Origin: Candidatus Hydrogenedentota bacterium
GTDB lineage: Bacteria; Hydrogenedentota; Hydrogenedentia; Hydrogenedentales; SLHB01
Reading direction: 5' to 3'
DNA length: 64,000 nucleotides
NCBI GenBank assembly: GCA_029552745.1
Contig: JAKPDK010000120.1
Span: 19,832-83,831, forward strand
The position numbers were made by a program, and so were the translations under genes. Shown here one piece after another: positions 34,088 to 43,526 of the stretch (position 1 is the stretch's first letter; each line of letters opens with the position of its first letter). The notes beneath the pieces were generated by a model that saw only the letters and a program-made list of their open reading frames with translations, made no database searches and was not told where the DNA came from.

Positions 34088-34395
34088 TGCTGTATGTGGA
34101 TCCCTTGTCCTCGCTTTATGTCCAGCGATTTGACGTAGGACGCGCCGAGGGCAAAGAACGCGCGGCATTACAGGAACTTGAGCATTATTTCTTATATACG
34201 CTCCTTCAAGAAATGCACAAGACGATGGGGCGATTTGCGGGGGTTCCCCAATCGCGCGAGTTGTCTTTCTACACCGATCTGCTGGACGATGCCCTTAGCG
34301 GAGAAATGGCGGCAAGCGGGCAGTTAGGCATCGCTCAACAGATTGCGACCCAGCTTCACGCGGCTGAAGTCCAGTCCAAACTTCACCTGACCTAG
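34087..34395 (+). CDS. flgJ: FlgJ-like rod-binding protein (short form)
   Basis: 102 residues covering only the N-terminal rod-capping domain of FlgJ: ALQELEHYFLYTLLQEMHKTMGR and SFYTDLLDDALSGEMAASGQLGIAQQIATQL. The C-terminal muramidase half of proteobacterial FlgJ is absent, as in many phyla, so peptidoglycan must be opened by another enzyme. The ATG at 34087 overlaps the flgI stop; GTG at 34084 is an alternative. The position after flgI supports the call. Confidence 0.87.
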   Translation: MLYVDPLSSLYVQRFDVGRAEGKERAALQELEHYFLYTLLQEMHKTMGRFAGVPQSRELSFYTDLLDDALSGEMAASGQLGIAQQIATQLHAAEVQSKLHLT

Positions 34396-34484
34396 ACTCC
34401 TGTTCCCCATCATTTTTGCTACTCCAGTTAAGTCTTTGGCACTTTCTGCCGATAATTCCAGTACATTCGGGAGGAAGTAGAACG

Positions 34485-34991
34485 GTGTCAGTGTTATATG
34501 AAGAACTATGCGACGCATTGGCGGAGGAACTTGAACGCCAGGAAACCGTCCTTGCGGTTTGTCGGTCGCAACAGGAAGCCTTGCTTGCGCGCGATGTCGC
34601 CCGAGTGCGGGATACGGCACGTTCCCTGGAGATGTTGACACGGGAAGCGCGTGAAGCGGAGCACAATCGGAATGCGGTAACGGCGCGCCTGGCGCAAGTC
34701 CTTGCCCTCACATCAACAAAACCGACGCTTTCGGAACTTATCGCTTTGTCGCCGGAACCGTGGAGAAGTCGGCTCAGTTTCTATCAGAAACGGTTACGCG
34801 CAGTTTTTGCGGAAACCCGTGCACTCGTGCGTGAAAACGAGTTGCGGGCGAGACGTTCCGCTCAAATTGTCCAGCGCTGTCTTTCCCTCTTGGCGCCGCA
34901 GCCCTCTTATGACAGTGTTCCCTACGATATGCGGGGGGCGCTGGTCGCAGTGTCCACTTATAAACCGGCGTTGTTGGATGCACGAGGTTAA
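34485..34991 (+). CDS. flgN: FlgN-like flagellar chaperone
   Basis: 168 residues, almost wholly helical with Glu/Arg/Leu heptads, as in FlgN, the cytoplasmic chaperone for the hook-filament junction proteins FlgK and FlgL: LYEELCDALAEELERQETVLAVCRSQQEALLARDVARV. GTG at 34485 has GGGAGGAAG correctly spaced; codons upstream look non-coding. It lies between flgJ and flgL, where FlgN usually stands, though flgK is missing. The call rests on helical pattern plus position more than on residues. Confidence 0.75.
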   Translation: MSVLYEELCDALAEELERQETVLAVCRSQQEALLARDVARVRDTARSLEMLTREAREAEHNRNAVTARLAQVLALTSTKPTLSELIALSPEPWRSRLSFYQKRLRAVFAETRALVRENELRARRSAQIVQRCLSLLAPQPSYDSVPYDMRGALVAVSTYKPALLDARG

Positions 34992-34997
34992 GGGGTT

Positions 34998-35912
34998 ATG
35001 AGTGTACCACGTATCACACAACGGTTGATGGCAAACCGCGTTTTGGCGGATTTGCGCACACAAACGGAGCGTCTGCTCCGCGTTCAAGATCAACTAGCCA
35101 CGGGACAGCGGATTACTAAGCCATCTGACGATCCGATTGATACCCGTCGCGCCATTGACACCCGCGCGCTGATTCAAAAGTACCAGCAATATGTTGACAA
35201 CGTGGCAATGGTATCGCCTCAGTTGGACGAGACTACTTCGATGATCGGGTTGGCGATGTCTGCGGTGCAGCGTGTCCATGAACTGACGCTGCAGGGAGCC
35301 AATGGGACAAATTCTCAAGAGCAAATGAGTTATCTCGCCGAAGAAGTCAACCAAGTTCTGGAAGGTGTATTTCAAAATGCAAACCACGTGACCAACGGGA
35401 GGTATATCTTCGCGGGTACAAGGTCTAAAGCCCCGGCATTTTCCGCCACACGTAACGTCCAGGGAGAAATAACCGGTGTTTCTTATGACGGTGATAGTGG
35501 CACCATCGAAATTGCCCTTGCGGATAACATCCAGCTCCGCATTAACGAGCCGGGCGATCGCGTGTTTCAAGGAACGGTAGATATTTTCCAGACGTTCATC
35601 AACATTCGCGACGAGCTTCGCGCAGGCAACAGGGCTTCTTTAAGCAATGTGCGTATCGGTGAGCTTGACCAGTTGCGTTCCCAGCTCTCCCAGGCGCAAG
35701 CGCGTGTTGGTGCGTTGCAGAATCGTGTGGCAACCATTCAAAACGAAAATGAAGACCTTATTCTGCAGAACCAAATTCTGCAATCCCAAGTTCTAGACGC
35801 AGATTACGCCGATACGATTGTCAATCTGAATATGCAGCAGAACGCTTACCAAGCGGCACTAAACGCCGCAGGACGTGTGCTTCAGCCCAGCTTGCTCGAC
35901 TACGTGCGATGA
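34998..35912 (+). CDS. flgL: Flagellar hook-filament junction protein FlgL
   Basis: Flagellin-fold protein of 304 residues. The N-terminus RITQRLMANRVLADLRTQTERLLRVQDQLATGQRITKPSDDP is the helical D0/D1 start; RYIFAGTRSKAPAF is the FlgL signature, and the C-terminus LQSQVLDADYADTIVNLNMQQNAYQAALNAAGRVLQPSLLDYVR is the conserved closing helix. Starts 6 nt after flgN. No flgK precedes it, and no csrA/fliW follows; the operon ends here against a convergent gene 24 nt away. Confidence 0.92.
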   Translation: MSVPRITQRLMANRVLADLRTQTERLLRVQDQLATGQRITKPSDDPIDTRRAIDTRALIQKYQQYVDNVAMVSPQLDETTSMIGLAMSAVQRVHELTLQGANGTNSQEQMSYLAEEVNQVLEGVFQNANHVTNGRYIFAGTRSKAPAFSATRNVQGEITGVSYDGDSGTIEIALADNIQLRINEPGDRVFQGTVDIFQTFINIRDELRAGNRASLSNVRIGELDQLRSQLSQAQARVGALQNRVATIQNENEDLILQNQILQSQVLDADYADTIVNLNMQQNAYQAALNAAGRVLQPSLLDYVR

Positions 35913-35936
35913 GCGGCGTTGCATGAGTTGCAAGGT

Positions 35937-38900
35937 TCAGAAGTAACCAATACTCCTCATTTGATCCTGTAAATCACCCGGTAAAGTCTCGTGCAGCGAG
36001 GGTTCTGCCGCGTGCTCCCGGATGAAGGCTTGCATGCCGGAAAGGGTATCGGCAAGGGTCTGTTCCCGAACATCGTGGGTACCCGCCAAATTGGTTTTTT
36101 CTTTCGGATCTTTGATCAGATCGTAAAATTCGACAGGCGCCAGGTTGCGTGAATTATCGGGGTTGGCATGGATAATCTTGGCGTCAGCCGAACGCACGGC
36201 TTGGAGGGTATTCCCTTCGAAATCGTTTTCAGCATAGATAAATCCCACGGCGCGGGGAGTGGGGGTTCCAGAAGAATCCAGCAGGGGCGTTCCCGGCAAA
36301 TCACCTGTAACGGGAATGCCGGCTAAAGAAAGGATTGTGGGAGCAAGGTCTACGTGCCGCGCAAACGTGTCGTCGACAGCGCCTCCCGATAGATTCTTGG
36401 GCAATTTGATGAATAGGGGCACATGCAGGAGTTCATCGTACAAGGTCTGTCCATGCCACCAACCGCCATGATCGTAAAACTCTTCTCCATGATCGGACAC
36501 AACGACGATCAGGGCGTCGTCGTACAAACCCCGAGCGCGAAGTCCTTCGAATAGTTCTCCCAAATAACGATCCAAGTGTTCCACTTCCTGCCGGTAGGCG
36601 TCTCGCATCAAGGTCAGATAGCGGTCGGGGTCAGGGTGTTCCATTCTCACCCGGGCGTAGCCCACGCCGGGGCGGCTCCAATCCATGAATGGGTCGTGCG
36701 GCTCCATATAATGGAGGAAAAGGTAGAAGGGGACCTGGGAAGGGCGGTTCGGTGTGTCAAGCCAGTCCAATGCTGTGGCTGTCACGACCTCGGCGGGTTG
36801 ATAAAAATCAGACACGTCGATTTTACCGTGACGGAGTTTTTCATAGGCTTTTTGCCGGACGCGTCTTAATACTTCATAAAGACTAAGTTTCGAAACGGAA
36901 TACGAGGCACCAAAATAAAGATTGGGTTTGAGATCGACATATTCCACAAAGCCTTGGTCGAATTGAAAAATCACCGATATATTTGGGTTGTTGGCGAAAC
37001 CTTGCGTGTAGTAACCCGCGTTGCGCAGGCGTTCTGCCAACGTAGTCACCTCAAGGGGCAACGCAGCACTTTTCGATGTGGCGCGGTGCGAGTCCGGATA
37101 TAGCCCTGTGAAGATGGTCGCAAAGGAGGGTTTTGTCCAAGGCGCTTGGGTGAACGCGCGAGAAAACCGAATCGCGTCACGCGCAAAGGCATCTAGGTTC
37201 GGCGTGTGGGCTTCCGCTTCGGGGTTGTACAGGCGCAGTGCATCCGCACGTAATGCGTCGAGACCTATGAGAATGATGTTGGGCCCTTTGGCGCCGGAAG
37301 TGGGAGTGAATGCGGGAGCTGGGATGCGTGAGCCGGCAATCGCGGAAGTGACAACTGCCCCCACCCCACAGATGACATAACCCGCAAGACCTATCACAAT
37401 GGCGTTATGTCCGTATCGTTCCAGACTTCGGGTGATGAAATATGCGGCAAATCCCAGAACAATCCCTGCGGCGACAGCACCCGTGCCGACGCCAGCGAAA
37501 TGAACCAGACGGGGATGATGTCCGCCAAGTACATCGCGATATAGACGAAACATACTCAGTATGAAGGTCCCACCACACGTCAACAGACCGACAACCAAGG
37601 AGCAGGTTAACGCCGGTTGCATCATGCGGTCTCGCATAAGGGATAGGAAAGCGAAAACCACGGCGGCAGCCAAGCCGGCAGCAGCAAATGTAATTCCGTA
37701 GGTCATCACGGCCCAAGGGAAAAGCCGGTATTCGGTGAACCCTGGAACGATGTGCGCGATCCATGCGGCTTCCGCTGTGCCGCACGCTCCTCCTGCCCAG
37801 AGCCCACCTAGGATTCCCGCCGCTCCCATCGCCAACAAGCCGCGTCGGTACAGAAGAATTTGTTCGCTGTCCAAAATCGGAGAGGAAGATTCCGCTTGTT
37901 TCGTGTCATGGGCTTGTCGGAGGGCTTTTTGAATTTCTGCTTTTCCGGGCACGCGACGGAGCAGGAAGATCGGCAGACCGATTAGAAACGGCACGACATC
38001 CCCCGTCCACCAACCCAGATGACCGATGAGGAAGGCTTTTGTTTGTCCGCTGGTGGCGCCCAAAATCGTGGTAAAGACGATCTCGCGGATCCCCTCGCCC
38101 CCCACAGAAGGCCCCAGCACGGTGCCCCAGATCATCAGCGGGCTAGTAAAGAAAATGTCAAAAATGGTCGTATTGGGTGCGCGGATCGCCGACATCACCC
38201 CGAAAAACATCATGCAAATGGCGACGTGTACCAGTACGCCAAAAAATACCGCGGCCAATAATAAGCCCCGGTGTTCCCCATAGGCGGCTGCTGCCGCGCC
38301 AACTTTGTCCAGTTTCGTTCGGAGTTTCTCTGGGGTCGGCAATACCGCAATCAGTACGCGGAGCACCCGCGGATAAAGCAGCAAAAGCAAAGAGACGATG
38401 ACGAACGTGCCGAGCAGTATCATCGTCAGGATCAGCATCGGGACATTGAAATGGATCAACCGGAAGCCCATCGGAAACGTAAGGAAGACCAATAGCGTCA
38501 ACGCAATGAAACCGGTCAATTTTTCTACGACAATAACGGTCACCGACCGAATCGCCTCGCCGGTGTACCGCACGGAGTCATACAACCGATACCCGTCAAG
38601 CCCTATCGTTCCCGGCAGAAAAATGCCTATGGCCCTGCCTACAAACCAACTTTGTAGGGCGTACCCAAAGGGGATTGTTAATCCTTGTCCTTTCAACAAG
38701 AGACGCCAACGCACGACGCCACATAAAATGCCCATGAGTCGCACCGCCGCCGCAAACATGAGCCAAAACATCAGATTCTGCGACTCTACGCCGCGGATCT
38801 CTTCAAGTAACCCCCGTACGGTCAGATTTTCACCCCAAAATTCAGGCGAGAGCCCGAAGGTTTCCGGGCGAAACAACAAAACAAAGAGACTTACTGTTAC

Positions 38901-38939
38901 GAGAAGTTTCAAGAGAAAAACGACGATCTTCTTTTTCAT
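35937..38939 (-). CDS. Flippase-like membrane domain fused to a sulfatase-fold domain
   Basis: 1000 residues. Residues 1-~335 resemble the UPF0104/lysylphosphatidylglycerol-synthase-TM (AglD-like) membrane family, with FLPGTIGLDGYRLYDSVRYTG and the conserved GPSVGGEGIREIVF. About six further membrane segments follow (~365-530). From ~550 is a sulfatase/LtaS-like catalytic domain: NIILIGLDALRADALRLY, APWTKPSFATIFTGLYP, VVSDHGEEFYDHGG. The nucleophile is Thr (near residue 600) in T-x-P-S, as in lipoteichoic-acid synthase and phosphoethanolamine transferases, not Cys/Ser of true sulfatases. Inferred: a transfer of a phospho-head-group or sugar-phosphate at the outer face of the inner membrane. 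Substrate unknown. Confidence 0.83.
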   Translation of the reverse strand: MKKKIVVFLLKLLVTVSLFVLLFRPETFGLSPEFWGENLTVRGLLEEIRGVESQNLMFWLMFAAAVRLMGILCGVVRWRLLLKGQGLTIPFGYALQSWFVGRAIGIFLPGTIGLDGYRLYDSVRYTGEAIRSVTVIVVEKLTGFIALTLLVFLTFPMGFRLIHFNVPMLILTMILLGTFVIVSLLLLLYPRVLRVLIAVLPTPEKLRTKLDKVGAAAAAYGEHRGLLLAAVFFGVLVHVAICMMFFGVMSAIRAPNTTIFDIFFTSPLMIWGTVLGPSVGGEGIREIVFTTILGATSGQTKAFLIGHLGWWTGDVVPFLIGLPIFLLRRVPGKAEIQKALRQAHDTKQAESSSPILDSEQILLYRRGLLAMGAAGILGGLWAGGACGTAEAAWIAHIVPGFTEYRLFPWAVMTYGITFAAAGLAAAVVFAFLSLMRDRMMQPALTCSLVVGLLTCGGTFILSMFRLYRDVLGGHHPRLVHFAGVGTGAVAAGIVLGFAAYFITRSLERYGHNAIVIGLAGYVICGVGAVVTSAIAGSRIPAPAFTPTSGAKGPNIILIGLDALRADALRLYNPEAEAHTPNLDAFARDAIRFSRAFTQAPWTKPSFATIFTGLYPDSHRATSKSAALPLEVTTLAERLRNAGYYTQGFANNPNISVIFQFDQGFVEYVDLKPNLYFGASYSVSKLSLYEVLRRVRQKAYEKLRHGKIDVSDFYQPAEVVTATALDWLDTPNRPSQVPFYLFLHYMEPHDPFMDWSRPGVGYARVRMEHPDPDRYLTLMRDAYRQEVEHLDRYLGELFEGLRARGLYDDALIVVVSDHGEEFYDHGGWWHGQTLYDELLHVPLFIKLPKNLSGGAVDDTFARHVDLAPTILSLAGIPVTGDLPGTPLLDSSGTPTPRAVGFIYAENDFEGNTLQAVRSADAKIIHANPDNSRNLAPVEFYDLIKDPKEKTNLAGTHDVREQTLADTLSGMQAFIREHAAEPSLHETLPGDLQDQMRSIGYF

Positions 38940-39089
38940 TTATTCTACACCTTGTTTGTATCGACCTTTCAGGGTGAGGCATACCGCACCATTAAGGGTG
39001 TCATACTTTAGCGTATTTCGGCAAGTTGCTAGGACATCTTTGGACGTTTGTTCCCCTTGTCATTGCGAGGAGCAAGGTCTTTCCTTCCT

Positions 39090-39226
39090 GGAGGGGCGAG
39101 TCTCAGACTCGCCCCTACCACGTCTTTGCCCAGGACAACCCTTTTCCAGCCCACTGCCCGCGGTTTTCATTGCGAGGAAGCAGTCCCCGCCGTTCTTTGT
39201 AGGGGCGAGCCCCCGTGCTCGCCCTT
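39090..39226. repeat. Two GTAGGGGCGA-type palindromes
   Basis: At about 39090-39118 (arms GGGGCGAGTC and GACTCGCCCC) and 39198-39226 (TGTAGGGGCGAGC to GCTCGCCC). A fragment of composite repeat A (TTGTCATTGCGAGGAGC) lies at 39058-39074. The non-repeat part of 38940-39552 shows no gene. Confidence 0.65.
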
Positions 39227-39240
39227 CCAGCCCCCGGGTT

Positions 39241-39379
39241 GTCATTGCGAGGAGCGGAGACTTCGACGCGACGAAGCAATCCCCTCGACCGCGCAGCACG
39301 AGAGGACAATGGGCGGGGTTTTCCCCTGAATTCCCGAAGGGATTGCCACGTCGTGCCTGACGGCACTCCTCGCAATGAC
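39241..39379. repeat. Composite inverted repeat A (copy 4)
   Basis: GTCATTGCGAGGAG left end, GACGCGACGAAGCAATCCCC, a middle segment, GGGATTGCCACGTCGTGCC and the right end CTCCTCGCAATGAC; 139 bp, same orientation as copies 1 and 3. Confidence 0.82.
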
Positions 39380-39552
39380 AGCAGGAGGGATGTGTACCGC
39401 ACGAGGATGCCGTGGAGGGCTTGTCTTTACCTCTCGGTAGCAAACAGGCGGCGTAACACCTTATGACTGGTATGCGCTAAGCTGAATCCGACCGCGGTGT
39501 TTGAATATACTGTAACGGTTTTGTTGATGAATGAATAGAAAGGGAACCTTCG

Positions 39553-40299
39553 ATGGATGTCGAAAAAGCCGAACAGACGCTTGTATTGATTAAGCCGGAT
39601 GCGCTCAAGAACTCTTTGACTGGTTACGTGCTTTCGCAGCTTTCCGAGTTTCACGCGGGCGTGCGCTTTGCCGGTGCGAAGATTGTGTATGTCAGTCGGA
39701 TGCTTGCGGAAGAGCATTATGCGGAACATCGGGGAAAGGCATTTTATCCCGCCTTGTTGGATTACATTCGTGGGTTGGTGCATTACCCGGACGCACCGCA
39801 GAAGAGGCGCGTCATCGCGCTGGTTTATCATGGGGAAAATGCCATCCAAAAGATACGTAACATCGCGGGACCGACAAACCCCCATGTCGCGCGGGACACA
39901 AAACCGGGCTGTATCCGTGCATTGGGAACCGTTGTGCCTATCGTGGATGATACGGGAAAAATTATCGCCGAACGGATGGATAACCTCATTCATGCCTCTT
40001 CAAATCCAACCGATGCGGAACGTGAAATAAAACTGTGGTTTCGGCCTACCGACATCCCGCCTCTTATGCGGATTTACCCCACCGGAGTTTGCCAAGATCA
40101 TTTCTATTACAAGGAAGGCAAGATTTACCAGGAACGCGAGGAAGGTTGCACGTCGTTGCTGGCGCCCGGAGATATTGCGTGGGCGTCAGATATGGAAGTC
40201 TTACGTTGCGTGTTAAAGGGAGCAACGCCGCCGTATCCTGTAAATGCGGTAGCGGCGAAATATATGATCAACGAAGCGCCGGAACCGGACGAGCAGTGA
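39553..40299 (+). CDS. ndk: Nucleoside diphosphate kinase with C-terminal extension
   Basis: Equalises nucleoside triphosphate pools by phosphate exchange through a His. Present: TLVLIKPDALKN at the start, EEHYAEHRGKAFYPALLDYI, ALVYHGENAIQKIRNIAGPTNP and NLIHASSNPTDAEREI with catalytic His147. Classical enzymes have about 140 residues; this one has about 20 extra before the His (PGCIRALGTVVPIVDDTGKII), and an 80-residue C-terminal extension (from ~165) that includes DHFYYKEGKIYQEREEGC and is not recognised. It stands alone behind a repeat-rich spacer and is convergent with a GH13 gene. Confidence 0.87.
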   Translation: MDVEKAEQTLVLIKPDALKNSLTGYVLSQLSEFHAGVRFAGAKIVYVSRMLAEEHYAEHRGKAFYPALLDYIRGLVHYPDAPQKRRVIALVYHGENAIQKIRNIAGPTNPHVARDTKPGCIRALGTVVPIVDDTGKIIAERMDNLIHASSNPTDAEREIKLWFRPTDIPPLMRIYPTGVCQDHFYYKEGKIYQEREEGCTSLLAPGDIAWASDMEVLRCVLKGATPPYPVNAVAAKYMINEAPEPDEQ

Positions 40300-40354
40300 C
40301 GGGACATAAGCCACAGCTCGGCACGGGCTCGTCATGCTGCGTTTCAAAGGAACA

Positions 40355-43300
40355 CTATTCTGGTTTTTCCAGCGAGAATGTTGGCTCGATGGCACACCAT
40401 GGTTTCAATGTCTGAATGGTGAGGTGCAGTTCTTTGCCTGTAAACGTCAATGGGGGAGTCTGCGCCATGCCAAAATAGGCGTTTCCCAAGCGCGCGTTGG
40501 GTTCGAAACTCGTCCAGGTGAGGGGTACGTCTGTTCCGTCAATTAACACTCGATACGCATCACATAATTCTCTTGCGTCGGGACTGCGTTCGCTCGTGCG
40601 TAACGTTAGACGTATGTAGTACGTGCCCTGGGGAGTTTTCAAACGGGACCACGTCAGCTTTGCCGGTTCGTGTGCGAATAGAATGTTGTTATGGACAGAG
40701 AAAGGCGCCGTACAGTCAAATCCCGGACGTTCTGGTGACTTGTATCGTTTCTTTACTGGGATAAGTTTTTCGATGTCCTGTTTCGAGAACGCGATCTCCA
40801 GACGAACGGTTGTCCGCCCGGCTTCTGGTGAGCTTGCTAATCGCCAGGGAGTCATGGGTCCTAATGCCGCCACATGGGGTTGCAAGTCTCGATCCAAGCC
40901 ATAGAAACGTAGTTCGAGATGAGGAGGGCTATTGTTGCCGTCGGGTTCATCGCCGCAATCGGTCAGCACAATATTTTCTGCAGAAGACTCCAACAGGGTT
41001 ATTGTGATTCCGTTGCCGACGCGGTCTGCAAACCCTAGCGTTGGTTGCGCCTTGTCCAAAGGTTCTACGACAGACTGCCAGAGTCTTCCTGTCGGCGCCA
41101 CCTGTTGATACAGCAGGTTATTTATCCACGGAAGTGACTTGTCCCAGTGGTATGCCGACTCCTCCGGGAAAGGAAATCTGCGCTGAATAAACCGGTCGTA
41201 CAGTCGGGCAGTCTGTCCCATCACGATCCAACGGTCTACTCCGAACAAGCGGAGTCCCCAAACTTCGTCAGAGATAGACACCTGAATCATCACCTTTTCT
41301 TTTGCTGGCATTATCGTAATCTCGCCTCGTTCCGAGCGAAAACAAAAGCGTCCATCCGGGAATCGCTCCAGTTGCCTAGAAGTATTTTCCGGCAGGAATT
41401 TCGCCACGAGGGTCCCAAAGACGACAGAGCCTGTTTCGATTTGTTGAGGGTGTGTTGAGTGCGGTGGTTTCTGAGATTTTTGTGTTTCTTGCGCTGCGAA
41501 TGCGGCTGGGGTGTCTTTTGGTTCGGGGGGCTTATTCACGCGGAATAACGTCGTGCTATAAGGGGGGATAGTCCATTTTAGTTTGCCCCTTTCTATTCGG
41601 GTGGTTTTTCCTGTCACAGCGTCATACAGTCTGGTTCCGGATTCAAGCCCTCGTACGGAGCGCATGTGCACTTCACGAGTTATTGTTTTGGGTGAAAGGT
41701 TTACCAGACATACCGCAACGCAGGTGTCGTCCAGAAAACGCAATGCTGTGAAGACCTCTGGTGCAAAAGAGAATGTGGTGTAATCTGCGTCTGCAACAGC
41801 GAGTTCGGGGATACCTCTCCGTGCCCAGTTCGTTGCTCGCAAAGAATACCACGAGCCCACTTCTTCTTCCTGATACAGCATGGGTATCCCAGGGACGGAA
41901 AGGCATACCCCGTAGAGTGCCCGTGCCAAACCTGTCCCGAACTGGAAGGTAGACCTGCCGTGGGCGCAGACGGTGTCGTGATTGCCGAGCGTGCGTACGA
42001 TGAGTGCGCCGGGTGGCAGAGAACCCCGTTCCTCTTCAAGAAAATCCACTAAGACGCGACGGAGCCTGGTAGCGTCGCTCAGGTCAAACTGCAAATGACG
42101 GCGCAAGAAATCGGTGAACTCCATCCCATAACCCAGTATAGCTGCTTCGGGAATGGCGAAATACTCCGGGCGATTTTTCCCCGATTCGGGTAGTAGGACG
42201 GGAAGAGCGACTCCCGTGGCACGTATACCGTCCCGCACGGCTTGTTGAATTTCGATACCCCCGCCAATTGTGGAGTATGACGCGTGGTTGGTTCGTGGCG
42301 AACCCCAGTTGGGACCATTGCCGTCAGCGACATCAATCCTCGCGCCCTCTATCCCAGTGATTCGAGCCACCAAATTGATCGCGTCTCTCATAACAGCTTG
42401 CCATTCGGGACTGGCGTAGTCCATTCCATAACCACCCCAGGGACGTGTGGGTGTGAGGTCACGACTGCGGAGCCACCAACGTTCGAGTTGTTCCGCCTGA
42501 ACGGCATGTCCGCCATGGGGCACGATCTCTCCGATAAGGTGCATGCCACATGCTTTGGCTTTTTCGGCAAAATACTTGAGGTCTGTTTCTCCTCCCAAGA
42601 TGGGATCAATCTGGTAAAAGTCAAGGGGATCATAAAGGTTCCACCCTCCCCGTACCGGATCGGGCGGGGTCTTATGCCTATGCACGGCGTTGAGCCAAAG
42701 CACATTTACCCCAAGGTCACGCAGATATTCCAACTGATGCGAAAAGGCACGAAAGCCTCCCACGTCACTGAACCGCGAATCGATGTGACCACCGGCGGAG
42801 GCTTCGTACAAGATACCAGTGTAAATCCATTCAGGATAGCGGAGGGGTTTCTCGAAACCATGAGTCGCGTACCACCGACGAGCTTCGTGTCGAAAGGGGT
42901 CGCTACCTTCTGATTGTGCGAGCCACACTTCTGCATAGCCGACAGCGGCTTCTTCCCCCGGTTTTAGACGCCAGCATGTGTTTAATGCAAGTCCTATCTC
43001 GCTCCGCTCACGCTCCACAAAGTAGTGGTCGTCGGCTTCTGACCAACCTGCCAAGCAGAACAATCGGTGCGGTGAGGTCTGTATCATGCGAAATGTCGCC
43101 GGTTTCCACGGTTTCGACGTCTCGTTCCACTTGGGTGCAAACCAAAACTCTACTCCCGTAATGTCCAGTTGGTTCGATGAGGTGTTTTTGACCCGCACGC
43201 ACCGGCGCCAGGCGGCATCCCCTAAGAGTGGAATAGATTCATACTCGTCTTCGATCAAGACGGCTGGGAAGTCATAGATTACACGTGTGTGGTTCTCGTA

Positions 43301-43516
43301 TTCTTCGATGTGGCAGGTTGTTTCTTCCGAGCGAAACGGAGCGCCGTCAGCCCGGTACACCACGAGAGCGGAACCCTGACCCACGCAAAGTGCATCGTCG
43401 TACGTTAACCAACCTTGGGAAATGCAAGAAGCAGGCACTGAGAGTCGCGGCGTTTCCGCAGCGCCGGAACCTCCAAAAAGACACAAGGAAATAACAGCAA
43501 GATTTTTCCAGAACAC
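40355..43516 (-). CDS. Secreted GH13-type (alpha-amylase family) protein
   Basis: About 1053 residues. The GTG at 43516 is chosen: AAAAGGAAC precedes it and a signal peptide follows at once (FWKNLAVISLCLFGGSGAAETP). An N-terminal beta domain precedes the barrel from ~residue 210 (IYTGILYEASAGGHID). Catalytic positions: Asp near 392 in GARIDVADG, Glu near 443 in LLPESGK, Asp near 515 in TLGNHDTVCAHG. The usual DxVxNH of region I is replaced by GEIVPHGGH, so specificity may be unusual. A barrel-closing beta domain and a further ~380-residue beta-rich C-terminus follow. It begins 10 nt after folD. Substrate unknown, probably an alpha-glucan. Confidence 0.85.
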   Translation of the reverse strand: MFWKNLAVISLCLFGGSGAAETPRLSVPASCISQGWLTYDDALCVGQGSALVVYRADGAPFRSEETTCHIEEYENHTRVIYDFPAVLIEDEYESIPLLGDAAWRRCVRVKNTSSNQLDITGVEFWFAPKWNETSKPWKPATFRMIQTSPHRLFCLAGWSEADDHYFVERERSEIGLALNTCWRLKPGEEAAVGYAEVWLAQSEGSDPFRHEARRWYATHGFEKPLRYPEWIYTGILYEASAGGHIDSRFSDVGGFRAFSHQLEYLRDLGVNVLWLNAVHRHKTPPDPVRGGWNLYDPLDFYQIDPILGGETDLKYFAEKAKACGMHLIGEIVPHGGHAVQAEQLERWWLRSRDLTPTRPWGGYGMDYASPEWQAVMRDAINLVARITGIEGARIDVADGNGPNWGSPRTNHASYSTIGGGIEIQQAVRDGIRATGVALPVLLPESGKNRPEYFAIPEAAILGYGMEFTDFLRRHLQFDLSDATRLRRVLVDFLEEERGSLPPGALIVRTLGNHDTVCAHGRSTFQFGTGLARALYGVCLSVPGIPMLYQEEEVGSWYSLRATNWARRGIPELAVADADYTTFSFAPEVFTALRFLDDTCVAVCLVNLSPKTITREVHMRSVRGLESGTRLYDAVTGKTTRIERGKLKWTIPPYSTTLFRVNKPPEPKDTPAAFAAQETQKSQKPPHSTHPQQIETGSVVFGTLVAKFLPENTSRQLERFPDGRFCFRSERGEITIMPAKEKVMIQVSISDEVWGLRLFGVDRWIVMGQTARLYDRFIQRRFPFPEESAYHWDKSLPWINNLLYQQVAPTGRLWQSVVEPLDKAQPTLGFADRVGNGITITLLESSAENIVLTDCGDEPDGNNSPPHLELRFYGLDRDLQPHVAALGPMTPWRLASSPEAGRTTVRLEIAFSKQDIEKLIPVKKRYKSPERPGFDCTAPFSVHNNILFAHEPAKLTWSRLKTPQGTYYIRLTLRTSERSPDARELCDAYRVLIDGTDVPLTWTSFEPNARLGNAYFGMAQTPPLTFTGKELHLTIQTLKPWCAIEPTFSLEKPE

Positions 43517-43526
43517 GTTGTTCCTT

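Noticed and set aside
38398..39360. 320-codon open frame on the plus strand
   Set aside because: It lies opposite the flippase-sulfatase gene and runs into repeat A; the composition (Pro/Arg/Ser) is that of a shadow frame and no family is recognised.
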